DNA from: Roseburia sp.
Lineage (GTDB): Bacteria > Bacillota > Clostridia > Lachnospirales > Lachnospiraceae
DNA: 64,000 nt
Direction: 5' to 3'
Assembly: GCA_023664685.1 (NCBI GenBank)
Contig: JAMPFC010000003.1
Location: 20,469 to 84,468 of the forward strand
How positions within the stretch are numbered: position 1 is the first letter of the stretch; every line of letters starts with the position of its first letter. Below, piece after piece: positions 17,199 through 28,835 of the stretch. The notes beneath the pieces were generated by a model, which searched no databases, had not been told where the DNA came from, and worked only from the letters and a program-made list of their open reading frames with translations. Both the position numbers and the translations under genes were made by a program.

Positions 17199-18985
17199 GA
17201 CTGCACCTCCTCCCGGTAATAATGGCTCTGGACCTCAAACATTTCCGCATAGCCTCCCTTTCTCTCCAACAACTCCTCATGCGTTCCCCGCTCCGCCACA
17301 ACACCATGTTCCAGATAGAGGATTTCATCGCAAAAGCGGGTACTTGCCAGCCTGTGGGAAATAAAGAGCGACGTTTTCTCCCCCGCCATCTCATTGTACT
17401 GTTCATAAATCCGGCTCTCTGCGATCGGGTCAAGGGCACTAGTCGGCTCATCCAGTATGAGCAAGCGTCCATTTTTATAGAGCGCCCTTGCGATCAACAA
17501 CTTCTGCACCTCACCGCCGGAAAATTCCACTCCCTCTTTCTCAAGCATCTGTGAGACATACGTGTCCTCCTTTTTTTCCAGTGCATCGATCTTGTCCCAG
17601 ATGCCGGCCCTTTTGAGACAATCCCTTAGACGTTCTCTGTCAATCTCCTCTGGATTGCCGCCTGCGATGTTCATGGCAACCGTAAAAGCCGGGATAAATC
17701 CGTCCTGAAATACCGGAGAAATCATCTTTCCATATTCGTCCATATCATAATCTCTCGTATTGATGCCATTTACGATCACATCTCCTTCGGTCGGCATATA
17801 AAATCCGCACAAAAGTTTTACGATCGTACTCTTTCCCGCTCCGTTATTTCCGACTAGCGCAATTTTCTGCCCCGGTTCGATCTTAAAACTCAGATGGGAC
17901 AAAATATCTTTCTGTCCCTCCTCATAGCGGAAGGTCACATCGCGAAATTCAACCGATACCATCGACGTAAGATCCGGCTTTTCGCCCTCTCCATGCGGGA
18001 ACACATCCGAAATCCCCTCGGCATCCCCATAATACCCTGTCTCCACATTCGCTGTCATCACTCTTGATATCCCAAAGATAAAATTGTTCATCCATGTAGA
18101 AAATCCAGCCACCGCTCCGACATAAAAGGCAAACCATGCCACCGTGATCTGTCCGTCAAGCACCATTTTTATCAGGATGGTATACAGGACAAAGTCCCGG
18201 ACAAATGTACCGGCCTGCTCCACAAGTGTCGGAAAATACCATCTCAATTCCTGCCTTGAAAAACAATTTCTTAGTATTTCGATCTGTTCATCAAAAATGC
18301 GGCGAAACCAGTTCTCGACATGATAAAGACGGATATCTTTTCCATGTGCCAGTGAGATTCCCTGCTGTTCAAGTGTATAGTTGATCCGGCTCGCTTGGCT
18401 TTTTACATCCGAAAGTCCATCGGTATACCTTACTGCATGGCGGTGTAGCAAAAAATTGACTGCTGCCGTCACAAAGATGATCACCAAAACGCTCCAGTGG
18501 ATCGTCGACATGATCGTTCCATAGGCAAGTACCCCGAACAGTCCGCAGATCATTTGAAGGGACTCATTTGAAAGTGCCTCTACCCCGGTTCCGTTACTCC
18601 GTATACTCGTCATGCCCTTATTCAGAATCTTTTGCTTGTCTGCCGGCTCCACATTACAATAATCCATCGTCACATATTTTTTCAAAAGTCTTACGCAAAA
18701 ACCGCTCAGTCTTGCACCGATGTTCGAGAGCTGCAAAGAGCCTTCCATCACATCCATCAGGCATTTTACCATGATGTCGAGAAACAAAAGCCCGGTGATG
18801 CCTAGCACATAATCGGCAAGTTTTCCTCCCGTCAGCAGTGCGATCGCCATCGCCGGCACTGCATTCTCGATCAGCGGCGAAGCTACCTTTGCCGCCGTAT
18901 AAACCACAACCTGCCATCTCGCCGCTTTGGAATAGCGAAACAGCTCCCGGTAAACCATGATGATATTTTTAAATATATTTTTCAT
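17195..18985 (-). CDS. ABC exporter, TMD-NBD fused (upstream partner)
   Basis: A 596-aa half-exporter with transmembrane segments in the first about 320 residues, then Walker A GNNGAGKSTIV, signature FSGGEVQKLLIARA, Walker B LLILDEPTSALDP and ISHRLAS. No degenerate catalytic residue is seen in either half of the pair. ATG at 18985 has AAGGAGG about 12 nt away, somewhat distant. Its own promoter lies at 19018-19046, just past the terminator of the sensor-regulator operon, so the exporter can be controlled separately. Confidence 0.85.
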   Translation of the reverse strand: MKNIFKNIIMVYRELFRYSKAARWQVVVYTAAKVASPLIENAVPAMAIALLTGGKLADYVLGITGLLFLDIMVKCLMDVMEGSLQLSNIGARLSGFCVRLLKKYVTMDYCNVEPADKQKILNKGMTSIRSNGTGVEALSNESLQMICGLFGVLAYGTIMSTIHWSVLVIIFVTAAVNFLLHRHAVRYTDGLSDVKSQASRINYTLEQQGISLAHGKDIRLYHVENWFRRIFDEQIEILRNCFSRQELRWYFPTLVEQAGTFVRDFVLYTILIKMVLDGQITVAWFAFYVGAVAGFSTWMNNFIFGISRVMTANVETGYYGDAEGISDVFPHGEGEKPDLTSMVSVEFRDVTFRYEEGQKDILSHLSFKIEPGQKIALVGNNGAGKSTIVKLLCGFYMPTEGDVIVNGINTRDYDMDEYGKMISPVFQDGFIPAFTVAMNIAGGNPEEIDRERLRDCLKRAGIWDKIDALEKKEDTYVSQMLEKEGVEFSGGEVQKLLIARALYKNGRLLILDEPTSALDPIAESRIYEQYNEMAGEKTSLFISHRLASTRFCDEILYLEHGVVAERGTHEELLERKGGYAEMFEVQSHYYREEVQS

Positions 18986-19017
18986 GATCTCTGGATTCCT
19001 CCTTTCTGTTAGAACTT

Positions 19018-19046
19018 ATTGTAGCGTAATTTTTTTACAAAAACAA
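19018..19046 (-). promoter_or_regulatory. Promoter of the ABC exporter pair
   Basis: Minus strand TTGTTT (19041-19046), 17-bp spacer, TACAAT (19018-19023). Confidence 0.6.
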
Positions 19047-19078
19047 AAAAGTGCACGAACGGTAAAAATTCGTACACT
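19044..19078 (-). terminator. Terminator after the sensor kinase gene
   Basis: Minus strand stem AGTGTACGAA / TTCGTGCACT (10 bp, one G-U) followed by TTTTTTG. The stem is 19050-19078. Its U-tract overlaps the -35 of the exporter promoter. Confidence 0.8.
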
Positions 19079-19105
19079 AACTGTCTGCGGGTACTGCCCT
19101 TTTCC

Positions 19106-19837
19106 CTACAATGGCAGCATGATTTCTGTGGCAAATGCCCCCGGCTCATTTTTCCGGTTGATAAAGCCCCCGTACTTGTCCACGATCTGGTCGATCCGCT
19201 TGAGACCATGCCCATGATTGCCCCACTTTCCGCTGATCAGTTCCCTTTCTCTTTTCCGCTTTTTCGCATTTGTAGAATTGGTCACGGACAGATAGAGCTG
19301 TCCCTTAAAAATCCCGACATATACCCGAATAAATTTATTTTTTCCATCCTGTATCTTCTCACATGATTCCAGTCCGTTATCGATCAGGTTTCCGAGAATG
19401 ATACACAGATCGACGTCGCTGACGGAAAGCTCCTTTGGCACCTTCGCCTTGCAGTTTACTTCAATGTCCTTTTTTGCCGCCACAGAAAGCTTACTGCTCA
19501 GGATTGCGTCCACACTGACATTTCCCGTCCGGATCGAAATATCAATTTTATCCAGATCCTCTTCTAACTGGTCAAGATAAGAAGACACCTCCTCGATCTG
19601 ATCCAGCGCAAGATGCGCCTTGATCTTCTGCATATGATTGTGGTAATCATGCCGCCAGCCGCGCATCGTCTGGTAAATACTGCCCACCTCTTCTCTCTGG
19701 TTCCGCAGTATCTTCTCCTGATATTCCCTGCTTCGCTCCTCTTCCCGCCTTTTTACGATGACTGTCGTTATAACAGCAGTCAGAAAAACTGCCAAAAGCA
19801 CAGCCAAGATCGTTCCCATAAGCGGCATCTGGCTCAC
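19106..19837 (-). CDS. AgrC-like GHKL sensor histidine kinase
   Basis: A 243-aa kinase with one N-terminal membrane helix (about residues 7-28) and no extracellular sensor domain. The phospho-acceptor region is GWRHDYHNHMQ at about 60-70, and the ATPase domain has NLIDNGLESC (N box) and GNHGHGLKRI (G box), the AgrC/HPK10 type. It is far shorter than peptide-sensing AgrC proteins, which have 6-7 helices, so it may take its signal from the membrane, the exporter or another protein. ATG overlaps the regulator stop by 4 nt. Confidence 0.88.
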   Translation of the reverse strand: MSQMPLMGTILAVLLAVFLTAVITTVIVKRREEERSREYQEKILRNQREEVGSIYQTMRGWRHDYHNHMQKIKAHLALDQIEEVSSYLDQLEEDLDKIDISIRTGNVSVDAILSSKLSVAAKKDIEVNCKAKVPKELSVSDVDLCIILGNLIDNGLESCEKIQDGKNKFIRVYVGIFKGQLYLSVTNSTNAKKRKRERELISGKWGNHGHGLKRIDQIVDKYGGFINRKNEPGAFATEIMLPL

Positions 19838-20559
19838 CCTCCCCGGTTTTTATAATATTCAATAAATGCCTCATTCACCTGCCTGTACCGGTTCCTGCTG
19901 ATCGAAACCGATTCCCCATTGTCAAGAATGCACTCCGTCTTTGCCACCCGGTTGACACAGGATATGTTCACAAGCACACCTCGTCTTGTCATGACAAATC
20001 CATGTTCCTCAAATTCATCCTGCAGGTTTCCGATGCTTGCCTTCCACTGTATTTTCCCATCCCGCCATGACAGCTCGACATAATGTCCCTGAGACTCAAT
20101 ATACCAAATGTCCTCATAGGGAATTTTCATCAGCTCTCCGCCCCGGTCTAAAACAAAATAAGCTCGTTCCTTCTGGCTGAGATTCTCAGCGATCCGGGTC
20201 ATGACCTCATAAAATTCTTTTTCCTTCACAGGCTTGACTAGATAGCGGAACGCTTCTACCTCATACCCCTCCAGTGCATACTCACGCAGTCCGGTCAAAA
20301 ATACAAGTACTGCATGCGGCTCCTGCTCCCTGATCTTTCTCGCCAGTTCCATCCCGTTGATTTTTCCCATCTGGATATCAAGAAGATACATGTCATATGG
20401 AAAATCCCGGTCAAAAGAAAAAAGAAACTGCTCGGCACTGATATACGCATCCACATGACAGGCCGCTCCGGTTTTTTCCGCCCATTTACCGATCAGCGAC
20501 TTGATATATTCCGTCTGCGCCCTGTCATCCTCACATATTGCAATCGTTATGTTATCCAT
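19834..20559 (-). CDS. LytTR response regulator
   Basis: A 241-aa AgrA-like regulator. The receiver domain covers about 1-120 (CEDDRAQ, phosphoacceptor in MYLLDIQMGKINGME), and the LytTR DNA-binding domain covers about 140-238 (YIESQGHYVEL, then RRGVLVNISCVNRV). It pairs with the kinase that follows. It begins 14 nt after lysC, so read-through from the threonine genes is likely. It may control the ABC exporters downstream. Confidence 0.9.
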   Translation of the reverse strand: MDNITIAICEDDRAQTEYIKSLIGKWAEKTGAACHVDAYISAEQFLFSFDRDFPYDMYLLDIQMGKINGMELARKIREQEPHAVLVFLTGLREYALEGYEVEAFRYLVKPVKEKEFYEVMTRIAENLSQKERAYFVLDRGGELMKIPYEDIWYIESQGHYVELSWRDGKIQWKASIGNLQDEFEEHGFVMTRRGVLVNISCVNRVAKTECILDNGESVSISRNRYRQVNEAFIEYYKNRGG

Positions 20560-20573
20560 CGTTACATGATATC

Positions 20574-21779
20574 CTAAAACTCAAACTCTTTATGCACAGC
20601 CTTCATCGCCTTATCCGTATCGGCACGGTCGATCAGCACGGTGACGCGGATCTCAGAAGTAGAAATCTGCTGTATGTTTACATTGGCATCATAAAGCGCT
20701 TCAAACATCTGCGCAGCCACGCCTGCATTTGTCTGCATACCGGCACCTACGATCGATACCTTTGATACATTTTTATTTACTTTTACATCTTGACATTTCA
20801 GGCTTCCGCTGCGGTGTCTCTCCACGGTCTCGACTGCCACATCTGCCATATCTTCTGTCACGGTAAAACTGATATCCTTTGTGTTCCCACGTCCGATGGA
20901 CTGAAGGATCATATCGACATTCACGTTATGGTTCGCAAGATGACGGAACAGTTTAAACGCCACACCCGGCTGGTCTTCCAGTCCCACTACTGCAATCCTC
21001 GCTACATTTTCATCACTTGCCACTCCGCTTACAAGCATTTTTTCCATTTTAACTTCCTCCTTAACGATCGTACCCTCTGATGTGTTCAGACTGGAACGGA
21101 CTACTAATTGTACACCATATTTTTTTGCCATCTCCACCGAACGGTTGTGGAGAACGCCTGCACCGAGACTGGCAAGTTCAAGCATCTCATCATAGGTGAT
21201 CTCATCGATTTTTTTTGCATCTTTTACAATTCGCGGATCTGCGGTAAATACCCCGTCCACGTCCGTATAAATCTCACAGGCATCTGCGTGGAGCGCCGCC
21301 GCCAATGCAACCGCAGTCGTATCCGAACCGCCGCGTCCGAGAGTTGTGTAATCATCGTATTGGCTGATCCCCTGAAATCCGGTGACGACCACGATCTTTC
21401 TCTGCTCAAGTTCAAACCGGATCCTCTCCCGGTCAATCTTTTTCAACCTCGCATTTCCGGCAACTGACGTCGTGTGCATCGCCACCTGAAAGGCATTCAG
21501 CGATACCGCCGGAACACCGAGCGAATGCAACGCCATCGCCATCAATGCGACCGAGGTCTGCTCTCCTGTCGTAAGGAGCATATCCAGTTCTCTCTTTGGT
21601 GCATTTGGATTGATATCGTTTGCCATGTCAAGGAGTACGTCGGTCTGTTTGCCCATAGCAGAAAGCACGACAACCACGTCATTTCCCTTTTTATAATCCT
21701 CGATACAGCGGTTTGCCACGTTAAAGATTCTCTCTTTGTCGGCAACCGATGTACCACCAAACTTTTTAACGATCAACAT
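20574..21779 (-). CDS. lysC: Aspartate kinase
   Basis: A 401-aa monofunctional aspartokinase, making aspartyl phosphate for lysine, threonine and methionine synthesis. It has the KFGGTSVAD start, the FQGISQYDDYTTLGRGGSDTTA-type kinase signature (GRGGSDTTAVALA at about 170) and tandem ACT domains at the C-terminus, which indicate feedback control. It follows apgM by 13 nt in the same direction, with hom further upstream, so this is a threonine-branch operon. Confidence 0.95.
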   Translation of the reverse strand: MLIVKKFGGTSVADKERIFNVANRCIEDYKKGNDVVVVLSAMGKQTDVLLDMANDINPNAPKRELDMLLTTGEQTSVALMAMALHSLGVPAVSLNAFQVAMHTTSVAGNARLKKIDRERIRFELEQRKIVVVTGFQGISQYDDYTTLGRGGSDTTAVALAAALHADACEIYTDVDGVFTADPRIVKDAKKIDEITYDEMLELASLGAGVLHNRSVEMAKKYGVQLVVRSSLNTSEGTIVKEEVKMEKMLVSGVASDENVARIAVVGLEDQPGVAFKLFRHLANHNVNVDMILQSIGRGNTKDISFTVTEDMADVAVETVERHRSGSLKCQDVKVNKNVSKVSIVGAGMQTNAGVAAQMFEALYDANVNIQQISTSEIRVTVLIDRADTDKAMKAVHKEFEF

Positions 21780-21792
21780 TTTTCTTTCTCCT

Positions 21793-22992
21793 CTACTTTA
21801 ATAATTCATTCATCAGCGTATATCCCCTGTCAAGATAATTTCCGCTTTGCTCTGCCTCTCTCTCATTATAATTCCACGTATGCGTCTCCTCCCGGGTACT
21901 GTCGTAAAGCATATAAGGAACCGGCTTGCTCGAATGTGTACGGGTGCAGATCGGTGTCGGATGATCCGGCATGACAAGCATCCGGAAATCTTCTGAAAGA
22001 GCCTTCATCTTCTCATAGACAGGGCCGATCAGCCTTTTGTCCAGATACTCGATCGCCTTGAGTTTCCTCTCCACACTTCCCTGATGCCCCATTTCATCCG
22101 GCGCCTCCACATGGATATAGACAAAGTCATTTCCATCCTCTGTCACAGCTTTTACCGCCGCCGCCGCTTTTCCCTCATAATTCGTCTCAAGCGTTCCGTC
22201 AGCACCCTCTACTTCTATATTATTCATCTCTGCGCCTACTGCAATCCCTTTTAGCAGATCGACCGCAGAGATCATCGCGCCTTTTTTCCCATATTTTCCC
22301 TCAAAAGAATCCAATGCCGGTCTGGTTCCCGCACCCCAGAACCAAAGCGAGTTTGCCTTGTTTTTCCCATTCTTCGCCCGCTCTGTATTGATTGGATGGC
22401 TGTTCAAGATCTCATAGCTTTTTTTCATCATCTCGCGCAGTCTTTCATCCTCCGGCAGATAATCCCCGATCTTTTTCCCGAGAATATCATGCGGCGGCGT
22501 GAGGCTCACGACATTTCCGTTTTTCCAGATCATACAATGACGGTAACTCGTTCCCACATAATACTGGTATATGTCATCTTCCAGTTCTGCTCTCACCGCA
22601 TCCAGAAGTATCTTTGCCTCCTTCGTGGAAATCTCGCCGCTGCTGTGGTCAAGGATCGTCTTTTCCTCATAAGGCAGTTCATCCTCCGAAACCGTTACGA
22701 TATTACACCGGAGCGCAATATCGCTCTCCTCCATATCCACTCCGATACTGAGCGCTTCCAAAGGAGAGCGTCCTGTATAATACTGCTTGGGGTCATACCC
22801 AAGAACTGCCAGATTTGCGGTATCACTTCCCGGTTTCATCCCCTCCGGGATCGTTTTCGCAAGACCAAGCTTCGATTTTTTTGATAATTTATCCATATTC
22901 GGAGTATCCGCATATTCGAGAGGGGTTTTATTCCCAAGCTCCTTAAGCGGCTCATCTGCCATCCCATCGCCTAACACAATGATGTATTTCAT
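21793..22992 (-). CDS. ApgM-type phosphomutase-like protein, probable alternative homoserine kinase
   Basis: A 399-aa member of the archaeal-type cofactor-independent phosphoglycerate mutase family (alkaline phosphatase superfamily). It shows the metal-binding motifs VLGDGMADEP at the N-terminus, GSDTANLAVLGYDP with the likely nucleophile Ser at about 56, and VMPDHPTP and HSSKPVPY near the C-terminus. Its position between hom and lysC, with no thrB seen in this window, matches a class annotated as a functional analogue of homoserine kinase in clostridia and Bacteroides. That role rests on context here. The alternative is true phosphoglycerate mutase. Confidence 0.82.
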   Translation of the reverse strand: MKYIIVLGDGMADEPLKELGNKTPLEYADTPNMDKLSKKSKLGLAKTIPEGMKPGSDTANLAVLGYDPKQYYTGRSPLEALSIGVDMEESDIALRCNIVTVSEDELPYEEKTILDHSSGEISTKEAKILLDAVRAELEDDIYQYYVGTSYRHCMIWKNGNVVSLTPPHDILGKKIGDYLPEDERLREMMKKSYEILNSHPINTERAKNGKNKANSLWFWGAGTRPALDSFEGKYGKKGAMISAVDLLKGIAVGAEMNNIEVEGADGTLETNYEGKAAAAVKAVTEDGNDFVYIHVEAPDEMGHQGSVERKLKAIEYLDKRLIGPVYEKMKALSEDFRMLVMPDHPTPICTRTHSSKPVPYMLYDSTREETHTWNYNEREAEQSGNYLDRGYTLMNELLK

Positions 22993-23041
22993 CTTCTTTC
23001 ATTCCTTTCTGCCAATCATCACTTTATGTATGGATCCCCGG

Positions 23042-24244
23042 TCATGCCTGTACCCGGATCCTCGTGATCATGGCAGCAAATCCCTCTGCCTTTTTAGCAA
23101 AATCCTTTTCTTTCATGGATGACGTGATAAACCCGCACTCGCCCGCAATGCCGGCATCGATCATCTGCACGTCGCCAAATGCACCGGATATTTTATCCTT
23201 CTCCGATTCAGCGACCCGGACAAAGAATTTATTTTCCATCTCATCCATCGGTGCGATTTCTAACTTCTCAGCACTCCATGTAACCGGAATATTTTCACCC
23301 TGATGCTTCACTGCCGCCACCACATCTGCAACGACCGCACTCGCTGTCGGAAGCTTTCCGGCTCCCGCCCCGTAAAACATCACGTCCCCGAGCATATTTC
23401 CTGTGACAGAAATTCCGTTAAACACATCATTGACACTGTATAATGGGTGTCTGCTGTCCACCATCTGGGGCGCCACCATCGCATATACCTTATCTCCGGC
23501 TTTTTTGCTCGTACCAAATATTTTGATTGCATATCCTGCCTTTTTTGCATACTTGAAATCGTCTGCTGTAATTTTCGTAATGCCTTCTGTGTAAATATCC
23601 GAATAATCTACTTGTTTTCCATAGGCGAGCGAGGTAAGGATCGCAATCTTCCGGCAGGCATCGTATCCCTCCACGTCTGCGGTCGGATCTTTCTCGGCAT
23701 AACCAAGTTCCTGTGCCTCTTTCAACACCTCATCAAAATCTGCTCCATCCTCTGCCATTTTGGTAAGGATAAAATTCGTCGTTCCGTTTAAAATTCCATT
23801 GATCTGCTCAATCTCATCGGCTGTGATACACTGGTTCAATGGCCGGATGATCGGAATACCGCCGCCTACACTTGCCTCAAAAAAGAAATTCAGGTTCTTT
23901 TCCTTTGCGATCCGGATCAACTCTGCACCGTGGGCAGCGACAAGCTCCTTATTGGAAGTACACACGCTCTTTCCATTTAAAAGCGCAGTCTTTACAAAAT
24001 CATAGGCAGGCTTTGTGCCTCCCATCGTCTCCACGATCACGCCGATTTCTTCATCCTCTGCTATGACAGAATAGTCATGCACAAGGATATCCTGAACCGG
24101 ATCTCCCGGAAATTCCCGTAAATCCAATACGTATTTGACCTCAACCTCTTCTCCTGCACGTTTTGCGATGCTTCCGGCATTTGTCCTCAGAACTTCCACG
24201 ACACCGGAACCAATCGTACCATATCCTAATACTGCGATCTTCAT
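23042..24244 (-). CDS. hom: Homoserine dehydrogenase
   Basis: A 400-aa enzyme reducing aspartate semialdehyde to homoserine with NAD(P)H. It has the Rossmann start VLGYGTIGSGVVEVL, CTSNKELVAAHG, the catalytic block NGTTNFILTKM and GYAEKDPTADVEGYDA, and a C-terminal ACT-like region of about 75 residues. ATG overlaps the TGA of cheW (ATGA), so it is translationally coupled to a chemotaxis gene, which is unexpected. apgM and lysC follow. Confidence 0.95.
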   Translation of the reverse strand: MKIAVLGYGTIGSGVVEVLRTNAGSIAKRAGEEVEVKYVLDLREFPGDPVQDILVHDYSVIAEDEEIGVIVETMGGTKPAYDFVKTALLNGKSVCTSNKELVAAHGAELIRIAKEKNLNFFFEASVGGGIPIIRPLNQCITADEIEQINGILNGTTNFILTKMAEDGADFDEVLKEAQELGYAEKDPTADVEGYDACRKIAILTSLAYGKQVDYSDIYTEGITKITADDFKYAKKAGYAIKIFGTSKKAGDKVYAMVAPQMVDSRHPLYSVNDVFNGISVTGNMLGDVMFYGAGAGKLPTASAVVADVVAAVKHQGENIPVTWSAEKLEIAPMDEMENKFFVRVAESEKDKISGAFGDVQMIDAGIAGECGFITSSMKEKDFAKKAEGFAAMITRIRVQA

Positions 24245-24780
24245 CCTCTCATCTCTTCCTTTCCGCTTTCTTCCTCTTCGCTGTTTTCTTCCTCACCATT
24301 TTCTTTTTCATTTTCCTCTTCTTCGTCCTCTGAGAAGTCAATTTTGCGGATTTCCTCCGCCTCCTCCTCTGTCAGAAGCTTATCCGGATCGATCACTACG
24401 ATAAGCTCATGATCCTTGCGGACGATAAAATCAATATACCGGGTAGCATCCGTCTTCGCGACGTCTGGGAACTGCTGGATATCTTCTCCCTCCGCACGCA
24501 GCACTTTATCCACACGGTCTACCACACAGGCAAGGTTTCCCACTCTCGTCCGAAGAAGCAAAACCTTTGTCTCCTCTGTCGGTTCTGTCGCCGGCATTGA
24601 CAGCTTCGCCTTAAGATCATATACCGGATAAATATCATTGCGGATTTTCACCGTCCCCAATATACATTCCGGCGCATCGGGAAATGGTGTGATCCCTGCA
24701 AAATTCTCAAGGCTCTGCATCCCCGCGATCCCGACGCCATACTCGTCCTCTCCGATATAAAATACGATTATTTCTTTCAT
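24241..24780 (-). CDS. cheW: CheW-like chemotaxis coupling protein with acidic tail
   Basis: A 179-aa CheW domain (IVFYIGEDEYGVGI start, FPDAPECILGTVKIRNDIYPV middle, PDKLLTEEE end) that normally bridges chemoreceptors and CheA. The last about 35 residues are almost pure Glu/Asp/Asn/Lys, an unusual extension. The start ATG at 24780 has GAGG at 7 nt; the frame opens at 24792 without a ribosome site. It lies 52 nt after prfB and overlaps hom by 4 nt. Confidence 0.9.
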   Translation of the reverse strand: MKEIIVFYIGEDEYGVGIAGMQSLENFAGITPFPDAPECILGTVKIRNDIYPVYDLKAKLSMPATEPTEETKVLLLRTRVGNLACVVDRVDKVLRAEGEDIQQFPDVAKTDATRYIDFIVRKDHELIVVIDPDKLLTEEEAEEIRKIDFSEDEEEENEKENGEEENSEEEESGKEEMRG

Positions 24781-24832
24781 AAGCATCCTCATTTCTGCAA
24801 GGCACGGTATACTGCCTTGTCTTTCTGAACTG

Positions 24833-25936
24833 TCAACTGTTGATCCATTTCAGATATCCATTTATGAATACATCAAGATCTCCGTCGAGTACAGCACCTA
24901 CGTTTCCTGACTCTGCATTTGTCCTGTGATCCTTAACCATCGTATATGGCTGCATAACATAGGAACGAATCTGATTCCCCCAGCCGATCTCTTTCTGCTC
25001 GCCGCGGATATCAGATTCTTTTTCTAAATTTTCCTGTTGTTTGAGCATATACAGCTTTGCCTTCAACATCTGCATCGCCTTATCTTTGTTCATATGCTGG
25101 GATCGCTCATTCTGGCACTGCACTACGATCCCCGTCGGAAAATGCGTGATCCGGATTGCAGACGATGTCTTATTGATATGCTGTCCGCCGGCGCCGCTCG
25201 AGCGGTATGTGTCAATCCGTATATCGTCATCTGCGATCTCAATATCAAGGTCTTGTTCAATATCCGGCATCACGTCACAGGATACAAAAGAAGTCTGTCT
25301 CTTCCCCGCCGCATTAAATGGGGAAATTCTCACAAGCCGGTGTACACCGTGTTCGCTCTTTAAATATCCATAAGCATTCAGCCCGTTGATCTGCAGGGTG
25401 ACGGATTTAAGACCGGCCTCTTCACCGTCGAGAAAATCAAGCATTTCCACAGAATAACCTTTTTTCTCCGCCCATCTCTGGTACATGCGGCACAACATGC
25501 TCGCCCAGTCACAGCTCTCTGTCCCGCCGGCACCCGCATGCAGCGTAAGGATCGCATTGCTCTCATCATACTCACCTTTTAACATCGTGGTGATCCTGAG
25601 ATCCTCAAACTCACGCACAAACTGCGCTAGCTCCTCCTTGATCTCAGCCGCAAGCTCTTCATCCTCTTCCTCATAAGCCATCTCGATCAGCGTCATAATG
25701 TCCTCATATGTCCCGCTGAGTCCGTCGGCACGGCTTACAATATCTTTGAGTTCCTTGACTTCTTTCATAAACTGGCTTGCTTTCTCCGAATCATCCCAGA
25801 AATCAGGCGCCTCCATATTTTTTTCCAGTTCTTCGATACGAAATTTCTTGTCCTCCAGATTCAGGGAATCCCTGACCTCCGCAAGCGGTTTTTCGTAAGA
25901 AGAAAGTTCTACCTTATAATTATCTAATTCAACCAC
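24833..25936 (-). CDS. prfB: Peptide chain release factor 2
   Basis: RF2 ends translation at UGA and UAA. The stop-codon reading SPF motif is present in RISPFNAAGKRQTSF, and the peptidyl-transferase GGQ in SGAGGQHINKT at about residue 245. The full 367 aa are in a single frame: at the usual +1 frameshift position the codons read RDSLNLED (tcc ctg aat) with no in-frame UGA, so the common autoregulatory frameshift is absent. Start is GTG at 25936 with GGTGAT at 6 nt. secA lies 30 nt upstream. Confidence 0.95.
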   Translation of the reverse strand: MVELDNYKVELSSYEKPLAEVRDSLNLEDKKFRIEELEKNMEAPDFWDDSEKASQFMKEVKELKDIVSRADGLSGTYEDIMTLIEMAYEEEDEELAAEIKEELAQFVREFEDLRITTMLKGEYDESNAILTLHAGAGGTESCDWASMLCRMYQRWAEKKGYSVEMLDFLDGEEAGLKSVTLQINGLNAYGYLKSEHGVHRLVRISPFNAAGKRQTSFVSCDVMPDIEQDLDIEIADDDIRIDTYRSSGAGGQHINKTSSAIRITHFPTGIVVQCQNERSQHMNKDKAMQMLKAKLYMLKQQENLEKESDIRGEQKEIGWGNQIRSYVMQPYTMVKDHRTNAESGNVGAVLDGDLDVFINGYLKWINS

Positions 25937-25966
25937 GTAAAATCACCAATTTCTAATTTTTTTCAT

Positions 25967-28528
<2,562 letters not shown>

Positions 28529-28651
28529 AGATTCACTCTCCAAAAATATTTCAAAGTTTTATCCCAGATTATTTTATCACTAGATGCCCTGTCTTTCAAT
28601 CATTATTTTGATTTGGGATTTTTTTTTACAAACCGTTCATATTTAGGGGGA

Positions 28652-28717
28652 GAGAAGTCCCCGGCGGGCGGCGGGTTGATCTACGAATCGCAACCAAGCC
28701 GCCCGCTAGGGACTTCT
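28652..28717. repeat. Long perfect-like hairpin upstream of secA
   Basis: Arms gagaagtccc/gggacttctc (10 bp) and gcgggcggc/gccgcccgc (9 bp) stack over a cg/ta mismatch, followed by ggttg/caacc and an inner gat/atc. The result is a 66-nt stem-loop with no U-tract on either strand. It lies 124 nt before the secA ATG. It may be a structured leader, a processing site or a repeat element. The rest of 28529-28835 has the stem-loop below and no gene. Confidence 0.75.
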
Positions 28718-28738
28718 CATCTTTGTAGTAACCACAAA

Positions 28739-28795
28739 CAGTTCAACCTGCGAAAAACCTTCTTACATTGTTTTCCACAGGTTGAACTGTTTTTT
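28739..28795. terminator. Stem-loop after hpf
   Basis: 12-bp perfect stem cagttcaacctg (28739-28750) / caggttgaactg (28778-28789) with a 27-nt loop. T6 follows on the plus strand and TTTGTGG on the minus strand, so as an hpf terminator its U-tract is weak. Confidence 0.65.
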
Positions 28796-28835
28796 ATGAT
28801 TCTTATATCGTTACCTGAAACAAATTGTCTCTATA

